Below, in pieces: positions 10,828 to 20,949 of a stretch of 64,000 nt of DNA. Within the stretch, counting starts at the first letter, position 1. Every line of letters begins with the position of its first letter. Under the pieces are notes generated by a model that was given only the letters and a program-made list of their open reading frames with translations, was not told where the DNA came from and did not search any database. A program made the position numbers and the translations under genes. Source of the stretch: Persicaria tinctoria (Eukaryota > Streptophyta > Magnoliopsida > Caryophyllales > Polygonaceae); the NCBI GenBank assembly GCA_037127255.1, contig JBANSL010000003.1:21848314-21912313 (forward strand), written 5' to 3'.

Positions 10828-10987
10828 TAGAGAATTAAACGTTTGTAAAAAAGCTTGATTGTATTCATTGACAATGGAAAAATATATAGTGTTACAATGC
10901 TTGGAGGTCAAGGATTCCTAAGATAGGATATACATAAAAGGATATAAAAATATACAAAAGATATGTATCTATTCTAATAGTTACACA
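10828..10987 (-). repeat. Short 5' LTR of the copia element
   Basis: On the minus strand it begins TGTGTAACTATTAGAATAG and runs to the primer-binding site, about 160 bp. The start is typical of short copia LTRs. The outer edge is set by eye and there is no second copy to test it. Confidence 0.6.
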
Positions 10988-11288
10988 ACTTAGATCATCA
11001 TAACTTCCAAAGACACGCGCTCGATCTCTTTCCTACTGAGCAGAGTTTCATGTCCATGAGGGACATAACATTGACATGCAACTTGCTCTAACATCTCCTG
11101 AATGCTTGTCTCGTTTTCCTCTACATACACTTAATACAAACCAAGCATAAAAGAGATTTGTCCTTAACAACACTGATCGATGCATGGTGTAAAAGTTGAA
11201 GTTTTCCGTATACATTCATGTATTCAGCTACATAAATAACTTGAACTGTAACCAGTCGATGATCCCCATCTGTATTTGGTTGATTAAT
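10988..11288. other. No gene recognised
   Basis: About 300 bp outside the copia LTR. No reading frame, repeat or motif stands out. Confidence 0.5.
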
Positions 11289-11471
11289 ACTCTCTTCGTC
11301 TCTGAATACTTTACTCTTTGACTAATTTTACACTTTTTAAGAAACTTTAAAGTGAAAAGAAGAAATTTTAAAATAATAGGAAAAAAGTAATGTAAAAAAA
11401 TATATCAATAAATAAAGAAGAATAATGTGAAAAGTTTGAATATTATTAGTGTGTGTTGGAATGTTGTGATG

Positions 11472-11650
11472 TGTTAGAGCCTTTTGTCCCACGTCGAAAG
11501 ACACGAGAACCAGAGTCTTGCATATAAGTGAGTGGACCACTCCTCCTATTGTCAATTAATTTTAGGATGGAACCATGCTGGTCTTGTGTGCTCGATCGGC
11601 TTGGATGCGCATGTATGATGCGCTAGGACGTGTGGACCCCCCACGTTAAA
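11472..11650 (+). repeat. TRIM/solo-LTR-like promoter repeat, copy 1
   Basis: Begins TGTTAGAGCC followed by TTTGTCCCACGTCG, and carries a GCATATAAG TATA-like box and the phrase TTGTGTGCTCG. Related copies lie at about 32246-32345 (plus strand, 5' part missing) and about 40990-41180 (minus strand). The arrangement resembles LTRs of terminal-repeat retrotransposons in miniature. Confidence 0.4.
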
Positions 11651-12110
11651 TAAATATAGAATTTTTTATCATTAATGATTTTAACATGGAAATCAAGGAG
11701 AGTGAATGAAATAAATTAACAAATTTTGAAAATTTTATCATTAATGATTTTAAAGGGTAAAATATTTTATTTAATAAAAAGTGCCTAAAAAACTAATTAT
11801 GCAGATAGGGATGTTGTGACGAGTGTATGGTGTACCTTCGATCATCGGTCGACCATAGAATATACTCCCTTTGATCCGAGATGTTTTAGAAGGCGAAATT
11901 TGATCAACAATATTTGATGTTTTAGAAGTAATAATTACGTACACTTTGTTACTTTTGCAGTAATAACAATATAATTTGTATATTTTTTTTGTTTAACCAA
12001 TCACATTTATGCATAATAAATGTGATTTCGGTGTAAAAATTATTTGATGGAGTATTTAAAGTTAGAAGTGTCATTTCTTAATATATATATATATATATAT
12101 ATATGCATAG
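11509..12110 (+). repeat. Tandem unit, copy 1, first segment
   Basis: Matches 32246-32708 in order and orientation (AGTGG.CCACTCCTC, GATGCGCTAGGACGTGTGGA, GTACCTTCGATCATCGGTCG, ACCAATCACATTTATGCATA). The same unit continues after later insertions at 15068-15276, 26621-26854 and 31099-31159. The two copies make an old direct duplication. Confidence 0.8.
11863..12054. mobile_element. Stowaway-like MITE (copy 1)
   Basis: A 192-bp AT-rich segment that starts TACTCCCTTTGATCC and ends TTTGATGGAGTA, so the ends are TACTCC/GGAGTA inverted repeats next to a TA. The same MITE lies in the other tandem copy at 32496-32681, so it was present before the duplication. Confidence 0.55.
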
Positions 12111-12693
12111 TTCTAAAAGATAAAATTTGCCACACAGGCTACTTTTTTTTTACCCAAATTAAGTAATTGTCCCCGGACCTTGTGAAATTAGGAAAAAGTC
12201 ATATCCCTAAATTCATGCCCCCCTACCATAACCCAAATTAGAGCTCGTGCTGGTGGCTTGCCGCTCCGAGGAAGATGACCAAATTGGAGCTCGCTCTCAC
12301 GACAATGGCGTTTCCGAGGAAGAAGACGAAGGTTGGGCTGGCGGTGCCGCTCGCACAGGTGCCTTGCCGCTCTGACGAGCCACCTACATCCATCCATCGT
12401 CCGGCGCGGTGCCTCTCCTCCCGTCTACAGATCGACGACGACAACAACATATCGATGGCACTCAGTTGAAGGTCTGTCGTTGCTCCTCCCAGATCTCGAC
12501 GTGGCAATTCATCTGTAATCCGGTGGCGATTTCTCTCCATTTGAAGGTCGAATTCAGATCTGAAGGGCATTAGTGAACGCCTGCGATTCCGGTAAGGCCG
12601 AATTCAGATATGAAGACCATCGGGGATTGTTGGTTGTCGACAAAACGGCGCGGACACCGGATCTAATTCTAGATCTATTAGCGAGGCGGCGAC

Positions 12694-14153
12694 TGACGGA
12701 GGGAAAACATGTCGTTGATCCGCCAAAGAAAACTCAAACCTATAGCAAGTGTAGCAATAAGCAAGAGGTCGATCCACAGGGAAATTTGTAATTCAAGTAT
12801 GATTCAAGTGTCAATTAAAGTAACCAAAGAGGGGGGTTTTTGTGTGTGAAAATTCCGCCTTTTATCAAAGCGGAGTAAAGAAAGCAAAGTAAATGGATTT
12901 ATTTTAGACAATTTGGAGAAGCAATTCTACCTACAATTTTCCACTTTATTGGATTGAAGTGATCCTTGTAACTTCTTCTCGTCCTATTAAGTTTCCTATG
13001 ACTGCCCTTGTCCCGACCTAATATAGTTACTAGTCCAATCAGTCCTAGAAATCCTTATCAATCGAGCAGTCCCTAAAGAAGGATTTAACCTAATTGATAG
13101 CTTTAAGTTCAGAGATTAGTCAAGGTATTTGCAGTCCCTAAAGAGGGATTTAACAACACATCCAACTTCCTACTCATTCAATTATTTCAATCGGCCCTAA
13201 AGGAACAAGTTTGCCACTTAGGTTATGGTTCACAATAAGGAATCTACAAAACCTTAGCAATTGAATTGATTCTAACTAGTTGCGCGAGCTAGATAGAATA
13301 AAACAATAGACAATCAAGCACAAAAAAGTTGAAGCATTCAAATATAGGAAACAAGGAACGAGAATTAGAAACTCACAATCAATCCAAATAAAGCTTCAAA
13401 TTGCAGGCAGAGTAGATGAGTTTAGTTCATCATGGAAGACATCGCTCAAAATCTCTAAAGTGTCTGATTAATGAAAGAGTAGAATAGAAGTGCTGGAAAA
13501 TAAACTAAAAGTGGCCTTATATATGATCCCAAGTAGGCCATAAACAAATAACTAAGGTCTAGGGTTTTTTATTATTCAAAACGTTGCGCATAAGCGCTGA
13601 CGACCAATGCTGCGGGCGCAGCATATATGTTGCGGCCACGACATATTGTTTCTTCGTATCCCGCTGCAAATTGATTGGCGGCGGCCACGACATGGTTGCT
13701 GCGGCCGCAGCCAGGGGCTTTTCACGGACAATCCGCCTCGAATTTGCTCTTCTTGTCAACAGGAAAGTTGTAGCTCTTTGAAACAGCTTTCTAATGCATG
13801 GTCATAAGAGTCAATCGAACAACCGAGGCCTCCAGAAAGTGCAAAACAAGTTCAGCATGTCTGGCGACAACTTTTGCAGACTTGTTCTTCGTTTAGGTTC
13901 GCTTCTTCTTCTCAGGACCTCTTGAGATCTTCATGTAAGCTTCTCCGATCAACTAGACATTCTCATCTAATGCGTTAACACCTCCTGCCTCATCATTGGA
14001 TCCACGATTACCTGAAATAATCAATAAAAGTGTGTAGATTCCGACTCCACTAACATAGAGAGCAAATATGCAAATTGTATTTGATTTATCCATGAAATGC
14101 ATCTTAACTAAGCTAAATGCCACATATTATGCCTACCTAAATGCATGCTATCA
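12694..14153 (-). repeat. Solo LTR of the Athila/Tat-like family
   Basis: 1460 bp, TGACGGAG to CTATCA, flanked by a perfect 5-bp TSD GCGAC (12689-12693 and 14154-14158). From about 12900 to the end it matches the LTR at 4123-5569 in order (GACCTAATATAGTTACTAGT, AGTCCTAGAAA, AAGTGCAAAACAAGTTCAGC). No internal region remains, so the element was removed by LTR-LTR recombination. It is more diverged from the 4123-5569 LTR than the latter is from 1-316. Confidence 0.93.
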
Positions 14154-14589
14154 GCGACCCCTGTGATTCCGGCAAGGCCGAATGCCTTGAACTCGTCCAC
14201 AAGCCCGGGATTCTTGATTTCAGCATCGGTAATGTTCTGCAATGTCTCATTCCGAGTTCAGCATCCGACAGATGATCCATTTAAGGTTTTTCACATTATT
14301 TGTGTTCAGATTTGTGAATTTGTGTGATATTGTGGTTGTGTGAATTCCTTAGTGTTGCTTCTCTGCTAGTTGTTTATTGCTGTGCTCGTACTCTGCTAGT
14401 TCTTATTTTTTTAAAGCAATTTTACTTTCAGCATTTTATTTTGTTATAAAAAATTAATGTAGTTATGAAATTTGGGAACAAGAATGTGAATTTGAATTTT
14501 GGTAGGGAGATTGATGGTTGCTTAGTTGCATTTTGTTAACGAAAGTATAAGGAGCTTTTCGACATTTTGTTAACAATTTCACCAGTGTC

Positions 14590-14940
14590 AACAATAACCA
14601 TGTCGAAGTCCTGACGCGAAAAAAAAAACAAGGGTTGTTGAAACCGAATGTGCTGAAACCCATGTTTCAGCAACGCGGAAAAAAAAAACTGAAATAGGGG
14701 TTGCTGAAATAGGAGTTTCAACAATTCCGTTTCAGCAACGCGAAAAAAAAACTGGAAAAAAAAAACAAAAAAAAACTGAAATAGGGGTTGCTGAAACCGT
14801 ATGTGCTGAAACAGAAGTTTCAGCAACGTGAAAAGAAAAAAATGGAAAAAAAAACTGAAACAAGGGTTGCTGAAACTGTATGTGCTGAAACAGGAGTTTC
14901 AGCAATGCAAAAAAAAAAAAAGCTGAAACCGGACCGGGGG
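14590..14940. repeat. Hairpin-forming TTTCAGCAAC repeats
   Basis: About five repeats of GTTGCTGAAAC and its complement GTTTCAGCAACG, separated by A-rich tracts. Each forward/reverse pair can fold into a short stem. No protein is implied. Confidence 0.75.
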
Positions 14941-15834
14941 GGCACATGGGGCACGCGTGGGGGGCACAAAGACACAGAGGGGCGGTGGACATTTTGCTAA
15001 TTTGGAGCACTTGGGAAACATTTTCCTAATATAGTCCAAAAATTTGAAAATCCTATTAATCACCCCTTTCTAAAATATCGAATATTTCTTATCAGAGAGG
15101 GTATGTACGTACTTGATCATTTCAAAGTTATTGACTTGTGACCTTTGCGGTATTTGGATACACTAGCTTCAAGTCTTCAACCTATCTACTTCATACTATT
15201 AAAAAGCAAAGAACATTAAATCAATAACTTTGATCATTTTGAATTTATTGACAATAATATTGAACAATAAATTATAGGGGTTTTTTGCTAAGTGGCCATT
15301 TTGGGTCCAATTTTTAAGACATAGGACACAAGGGTGGCAATATTAGGTAATAGTCCATAATTTCCAATTTTGCCCCTGCCATACTAATCCCGTTTGTTTT
15401 TTCATTTTCACGGAAGGAGAGAAACGCAGGCCACAGCTCGGAGCGACGAAGAAGGGAGATTTTGATCTGGCTTCAATTTCTCCAGCAACGCAGTTGATTT
15501 CAGCCCCACTTTTCGACGATTTCGAGCTCTTCATTCAAATCTGAAGCGAGAACTGGTCGGAAATAGCACTGTAAGCCAAAATTCGAGTTTCAACAGGGAA
15601 GCCAAAATTCGAAAACAGCATTATCTGTAATCTGCTTTGAATATAGTATTGTATTGTTGATGTAGTTGTGATTATAGAACTGTAGTTGTGATTCAACATG
15701 GATGCTTTGCGATTTTGACATCAGATGTCGATTTTGATATAAGTGACTGGTGTTGTGATTATAGAACTGTAATCTAGATTGTATTGTTGATGTAGTTGCT
15801 GATTTAAGATGGTTGTGTTTTGATTATACTACTG

Positions 15835-16235
15835 TAACCAAAATTAGACTGTAACCTATATGTGGATATCTGAGTTTGAGTGCATCTGTGCTCCTGTAAC
15901 CAAAATTATACTGTAACCTTTATGTGGATATCTGAGTTTGAGTGCATTTGTGCTGCTGTAACCAAAATTACACTGTAACCTGTATGTGGATATCTGAGTG
16001 TGACTGCATTTGTGTAGCTGTAACCAAAATTACACTGTAACCTATATGTAGGTATCTGAGTTTGAGTGCATCTGTGTTGCTGTAACCAAAATTACACTGT
16101 AACCTGTATGTGGGTATCTGAGTTTGAGTGCTTCTGTGTAGCTTGTAACCAAAATTACACTGTAACATGTATGTGGGTATCTGAGTTTCAGTGCATCTGT
16201 GTAGCTGTAACCAAAATTACACTGTACCCTATAGA
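15835..16235. repeat. Tandem array, period about 62-64 bp, left part of the MULE
   Basis: About six to seven copies of a unit containing CTGTAACCAAAATTACACTG and ATGTGG.TATCTGAGTTTGAG. Each unit has two CTGTAAC motifs. The array ends about 50 bp before the transposase start codon. Confidence 0.92.
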
Positions 16236-16288
16236 CTGTAATCACTGTATTAATGAAATTTAATACGTGTCACCAATGATGAGGTACA

Positions 16289-18638
16289 ATGGAGGCCAAT
16301 CTGTTAACAGTAAAATTTGGAGGAAAATGGAAGTTGGAAGATGGTGATTTAGTTTTTGCTGGGGATGTGTCATCAAAGGTTATTGTCATCAATCAGGCTG
16401 TAACCATCCATGAGATGAAGTCTGAGATACTGAACAGATTCAGCACGAGTGACAATTTGTCTCCTACTCTTCAATTCAGCCACTTGCATCCATTCAAGGA
16501 AACTACTGAGCCATTTTCAATAGAGAATGAGACTAATTTCAGAAGTTTTTTGCAAATTAATGAATTGAAGAATGTGAATTGGACGTTGCCTTTATATGTT
16601 ACAGCTGTGAAGGAAATCACTGAAGAACATGTTATAGAATCTATACATGATGAAAATCAATTGGCTTTACATGCTTACAGTTCTGCCAAGGGTACAAATG
16701 ATATGGAAGAGGACTTTGATGTGCAGGCTGGAAATGCAGAATCCATAAATGATGGATGTGATATGAATAGTAATGGAGATGACACAGGGATTGAAAGTCG
16801 CATAAGTGCAGGCAGTACAATGTCCACAAAATATACATCACAACCTATAAGTGAAAGAAAGGGAGAAATTCTTATATTTTTGGGACAACTGTTCCGAACA
16901 AAGGAAGATCTCAAACAAACTATTGAACTGTTGGCTGCACAAGAGGTGTTTGCTTACAAAGTGAAGAAGACAACACCATGTTATTACAGAACAACGTGTG
17001 TGGATAGCAGCTGCACCTGGAAAATACATGGCGCCATAATTGGTGGTTCAACTGTATTTATAATTAAGAAATACTTTAAGGAACACACCTGCAACATGGA
17101 AGTACGAATAGGAAAGCAACGCCCTCTAAAATACAGAGTCATAGCCGAAAGGATAAAACACAGGTGACATAGACTACAATCAGTTCTTCATTACATATTT
17201 TATTCACTGTAATCATGCTTCATTTCATATTTAATTCACTGTTGTACATAATATATACAGTTTTGAAGATAAGAAACAAGGTCCAACTTCAAGACAAATT
17301 AGAAACACGATGAGGAATGATTTCAAAGAGAATCTTAGCTACTGGAAATTTTGGAAGGCTCGTGATTTAGCAATAGAGATGACAATGGGGACTGCAGAAG
17401 ACAACTATGAATTAGTGCCATCATATTGTTGGGTCCTGAAGCAAGCAAATCCTGGAACTTTCACCTTCATTGAACTTGAGAGAAACTCAAAGTTCAAGTA
17501 TGTGTTCATTGCCTTTGGACCATGTATCCGAGCATTTCCAATCCTACGAAAGGTACAGATTCATTTCATAAGGAAAAATTACACTGTAACCAAATAATTA
17601 CTGAATAGAATTCAATTGTACAGGTTCTTGTGGTAGATGGTACATTTCTAAAAGGAAAATACAAAGGGACTCTTCTCACAGCTTCTGCACAAGATGCAAA
17701 TCATCAAATATACCCTATTGCATTTGCAGTGGTTGACTTAGAAAACAACGACTCTTGGGAGTGGTTCTTCAACAAGCTAGCAATAGTCATCCCATCAAGT
17801 GAAGAGATGGTTTTTGTTTCTGATCATCATCAAAGCATTGCAAGAGCTATAGAGTTGATTTACACAAATGCAAAGCGTTATCACTGCAGATGGCACTTAA
17901 AGCAAAATATAATGTCGAAATTCAAGAAGAAAGCACTCTGTCAGTGGTTTGAAAGCGCAACAAACAGTTACACAGAAGAAGATTTCAACAACTACTTTGC
18001 TTCTATCAGTACTATAAACAACAAGATGGGGAAATATCTTGAAGAATTACAGTTTGAGAAATGGGCAAGAACTTATTCAAAAGGTGACAGGTGCAATATG
18101 ATGACTTCAAACAACGCAGAATCATTAAATAGTGCCTTTGGTTTGGAAAGAGCTTTCCCAATTATAGGGTTACTGAATGCAATCAGAGAGAAGATAACAA
18201 AATGGTTCAATGATCGTGTACATAAGATGCAGTGAGGCTGGAATGTATACTGTCAAGCACCTCAATCAATTCCAGTTTGAGGTTGTCGGTGGAATGAAAA
18301 GGGTTATGGTTGATTTAAAGAAGAACTCTTGTACTTGCAAGGAATTTGATTATGAAAAGATACTTTGTGTACATGCTCTGGCTGTAATCAAGGAAAAAAA
18401 CCTGAGTGTTCTGAGTTATATTAGCAGCTACTACAAAACTGAAGCTTGGAAATTGGCTTATCATGAGACAGTATATCCTACTCTAAATGTAGATCAGTGG
18501 GTTGTACCAGAGGACATCAAAAGCCAGCAATGTCACCCACCAATGGTACGTAGAAGACGTGGTCGACCTGAAAAGAATAGAAAGCATTCAACTGGAGAAT
18601 TCAGTGGGAAAGAATCAAAGAAGACTGTCAAGAGCTAG
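16289..18638 (+). pseudogene. mudrA-like: mudrA-type MULE transposase, three exons, frameshifted
   Basis: Exons 16289-17163, 17261-17552 and 17624 onward join in frame through GT-AG introns. The N-terminus is a PB1-like region (VKFGGKWKLEDGDLVF). The MuDR DNA-binding domain follows (FLGQLFRTKEDLKQTI ... CTWKIHGAI ... EHTC). The DDE catalytic core has VVDGTF, FVSDHHQSI and NNAESLNSAF, with the CX2H motif CRWH. After WFNDRVHKMQ the frame hits TGA (18233-18235). The SWIM zinc finger (CTCKEFDYEKILCVHAL) and the GRPEKNRK tail are in another frame. The usual roughly 40-60 residues between core and SWIM are missing, so a small deletion plus frameshift disables this copy. The protein would cut and rejoin the element's ends in the nucleus. 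Confidence 0.92.
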
Positions 18639-18814
18639 AGATCAGAGGCAAATCAGAAGCAAAGCATTAAGGAAGACAATACGATTTACTTTATCGTTTT
18701 CCTATATTGAATAAATTTGTCACTATAAACAGATCATTACACTAGAAAGAATGTAAACAGTGAGCATATTTCAGTGTTTTCTTCTTCTATCAATACAATT
18801 TTGAAAATATTTCA

Positions 18815-20620
18815 GTTCTCCTTCATCATATGAATGGTTAAAACAGACATTGACGCTGTAACCACAGTTGAAACAGGGACATAGACACTGTAACCACGGT
18901 TAAAAAAGGGACATAGACACTGTAATCATATGTAAAACAGACATAGACACTATAACCACAGTTAAAACAGGGACATAGACGCTGTAACCACAGTTAAAAC
19001 AAGGACATAGACACTGTAACCACAGTTAAAAAAGGGACATAGACATTGTAATCACATGTAAAACTCATAGATGTGTTCAAAACTATTAAAATAGAGATAT
19101 AAGCAATGACATATGCACTGTCACCACTATGAAAACATGCCAATGGACACTGTAACCAAAAGGAAGACCCTATGATTATGGAAGAATAAACCCCAAAGGG
19201 CCTAATGAGAAGCCAAACGAACATGTCATGTACAGTATGGTTTAGGGTTAAGTCTTTAGGGTTTAGGGCCAAGGCCCTAAACCCTAAACCCTAAAATGTT
19301 AAGTACAGTACATCGTTAAGAGATGATTGCTGTAATCAAATGGAAAACCCTAGGACAAGGCCAACAAAAACCCTAAAGGGGCTAATGAGAAGCCAAAAGA
19401 CATGTGATGAACTGTTCTCCTTCATCATATGAATGGTTAAAACAGACATAAACGTTGTAACCACAGTTAAAAAAGGGACATAGACACTGTCACCACTATG
19501 AACCAAGGGGAATAGACACTGTAATCACAGGTAAAACTTATATATGTTTTCAAAACTATTAAAATAGAGACATAAACAATGACATATGCACTGTTACCAC
19601 TATGAAAACATTCCCATGGACACTGTAACCAAAAAGAAGACCCTATGATTATGGAAGAATAAACCCCAAAGGGGCTAATGAGAAGCCAAACGAACATGTC
19701 ATGTACAGTATGGTTTAGGGTTTAGGGTTAAGTCCTTAGGGTTTAGGGACAAGGCCCTAAACCCTAAATCCTAAACCCTAAATCCTAAACCCTAAATCCT
19801 AAACCCTAAACCCTAAAATTTTAAGTACAATACATCGTTAAGAGATGATTGCTGTAATCAAATGGAAAACCCTAGGACAAAGCCACCAAAAAACCCTAAA
19901 GGGGCTAATGAGAAGCCAAAAGACATGTGATGGATTGTTCTCCTTCATCATATTAATGGTTAAAACAGACATAGACATTGTAACCACAGTTAAAAAAGGG
20001 ACATAGACACTGTAATCATTGGTAAAACTCAGATGTTTTCAAAACTATTAAAATAGAGACATAAACAATGACATATGCACTGTCACCACTATGAAAACAT
20101 GCCCATGGACACTGTAACCAAAAGGAAGACCTTATGAGTATGGAAGAATAAACCCCAAAGGGGCTAATGAGAAGCCAAACGAACATGTCATGTACAGTAT
20201 GGTTTAGGGTTTAGGGTTAAGTATTTAGGGTATAGGGCCAAGGCCCTAAACCTTAAATCCTAAACCCTAAACCCTAAAATGTCAAGTACAGTACATCGTT
20301 AAGAGATTATTGCTGTAATCAAATGGAAAACCCTAGGACAAGGCCAACAAAAACCCTAAAGGGGCTAATGAGAAGCCAAAAGACATGTGATGGACTGTTC
20401 TCCTTCATCATATGAATGGTTAAAACAAACATAGACGCTGTAACCACAGGTAAAACAGGGACATATACACTGTCACCACTATGAACCAAGGGGAATAGAC
20501 ACTGTAATCATAGGTAAAACTTATATATGTTTTGAAAACTATTAAAATAGAGACATAAACAATGACATATGCACTGTCACCACTATGAAAACATGCCCAT
20601 AGACACTGTAACCAAACGTG
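18815..20620. repeat. Tandem array, units of about 460-600 bp, with telomere-like cores
   Basis: Four units begin TTCTCCTTCATCATAT at 18815, 19415, 19938 and 20398. Each has ACTGTAACCACAG-type motifs, a CATGTCATGTACAGTATGGT phrase, a telomere-like inverted core and an AAAGGGGCTAATGAGAAGCC phrase. The array separates the two convergent genes of the MULE and may act as their shared 3' or terminator region; the sequence alone does not show that. Confidence 0.9.
19720..19825. repeat. Interstitial telomere-like repeat arranged as an inverted repeat
   Basis: TTTAGGG copies on the left face CCCTAAA copies on the right across a short GGCC/AAGG centre. This is the plant telomere heptamer, mixed with CCTAAAT variants. 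Shorter versions lie at about 19250-19300 and 20205-20280. Confidence 0.9.
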
Positions 20621-20949
20621 AAAACATTGAGGATGACAACAAAAATAATAAAACCTTGCCTTTGAAGTGGAATTATAGACTGTTGTAACATATAATAGGG
20701 ATAAAAACAGTAAAAGATTCAAAGAAACATATAAATTACTAGAGCAGTAGCCTACAAATACATAATCTAAGTGTCACCAATGGCTGTCACCGCGAGTTTT
20801 ACAGCAACACAATACACAATAACCTGGCACCAATTCAAGTGTCACCATGGGCTATCACCACGACTGCTACAACAACAAAATATAGTCTAAACTGTCAGCA
20901 AATACACTGTCACCACATAGTTCAACTAACACAAACCTAAATTTCATAA

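Larger units (their letters stand above)
8684..10987 (-). mobile_element. Truncated Ty1/copia retrotransposon
   Basis: In minus-strand order from 10987: a short LTR of about 160 bp, a TGGTATCAG primer-binding site (initiator tRNA-Met type), gag, a zinc knuckle, protease, the GAG-pre-integrase region and the N-terminal part of integrase. It stops at 8684 against the GAG-only element, inside integrase. The rest of integrase, RT, RNase H and the second LTR are missing from the window, and they are not found on the far side of the GAG-only element either. Confidence 0.88.
12119..15067. mobile_element. MULE-like (non-TIR or weak-TIR) element with gene-like cargo
   Basis: Comparison with the empty site in tandem copy 2 (about 35033) shows an insertion flanked by TTCTAAAA (12111-12118 and 15068-15075), an 8-9-bp TSD as expected for Mutator-like elements. 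Clear TIRs are not seen. Interior phrases such as AATTAGCAAAATGTCC resemble the MULE-like element at 32709. It contains a GC-rich gene-like stretch (about 12230-12690), a solo LTR (12694-14153) and a hairpin-rich array (14590-14935). A pair of similar stretches (12583 and 14161, both around GATTCCGG.AAGGCCGAAT) flank the solo LTR. No transposase is present. Confidence 0.65.

Noticed and set aside
11289..11471. Possible second Stowaway-like element starting TACTCTCTTCGTC
   Set aside because: Only one end resembles the CTCCCTCCGTCC-type terminus and no matching right end was found, so I did not annotate an element.
12188..12791. Several overlapping frames on both strands as a host gene
   Set aside because: Open because of GC-rich composition, no recognisable domain, and broken by a solo LTR. 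Kept only as cargo of a MULE-like element.
15968..16263. Overlapping frames on both strands
   Set aside because: They are translations of the 63-bp tandem array.
18994..20722. Minus-strand hydrophobic frames (MALNPKDLTL..., MFVWLLISP...) as membrane proteins
   Set aside because: They repeat with the 460-600-bp tandem units and follow the repeat, not gene structure.
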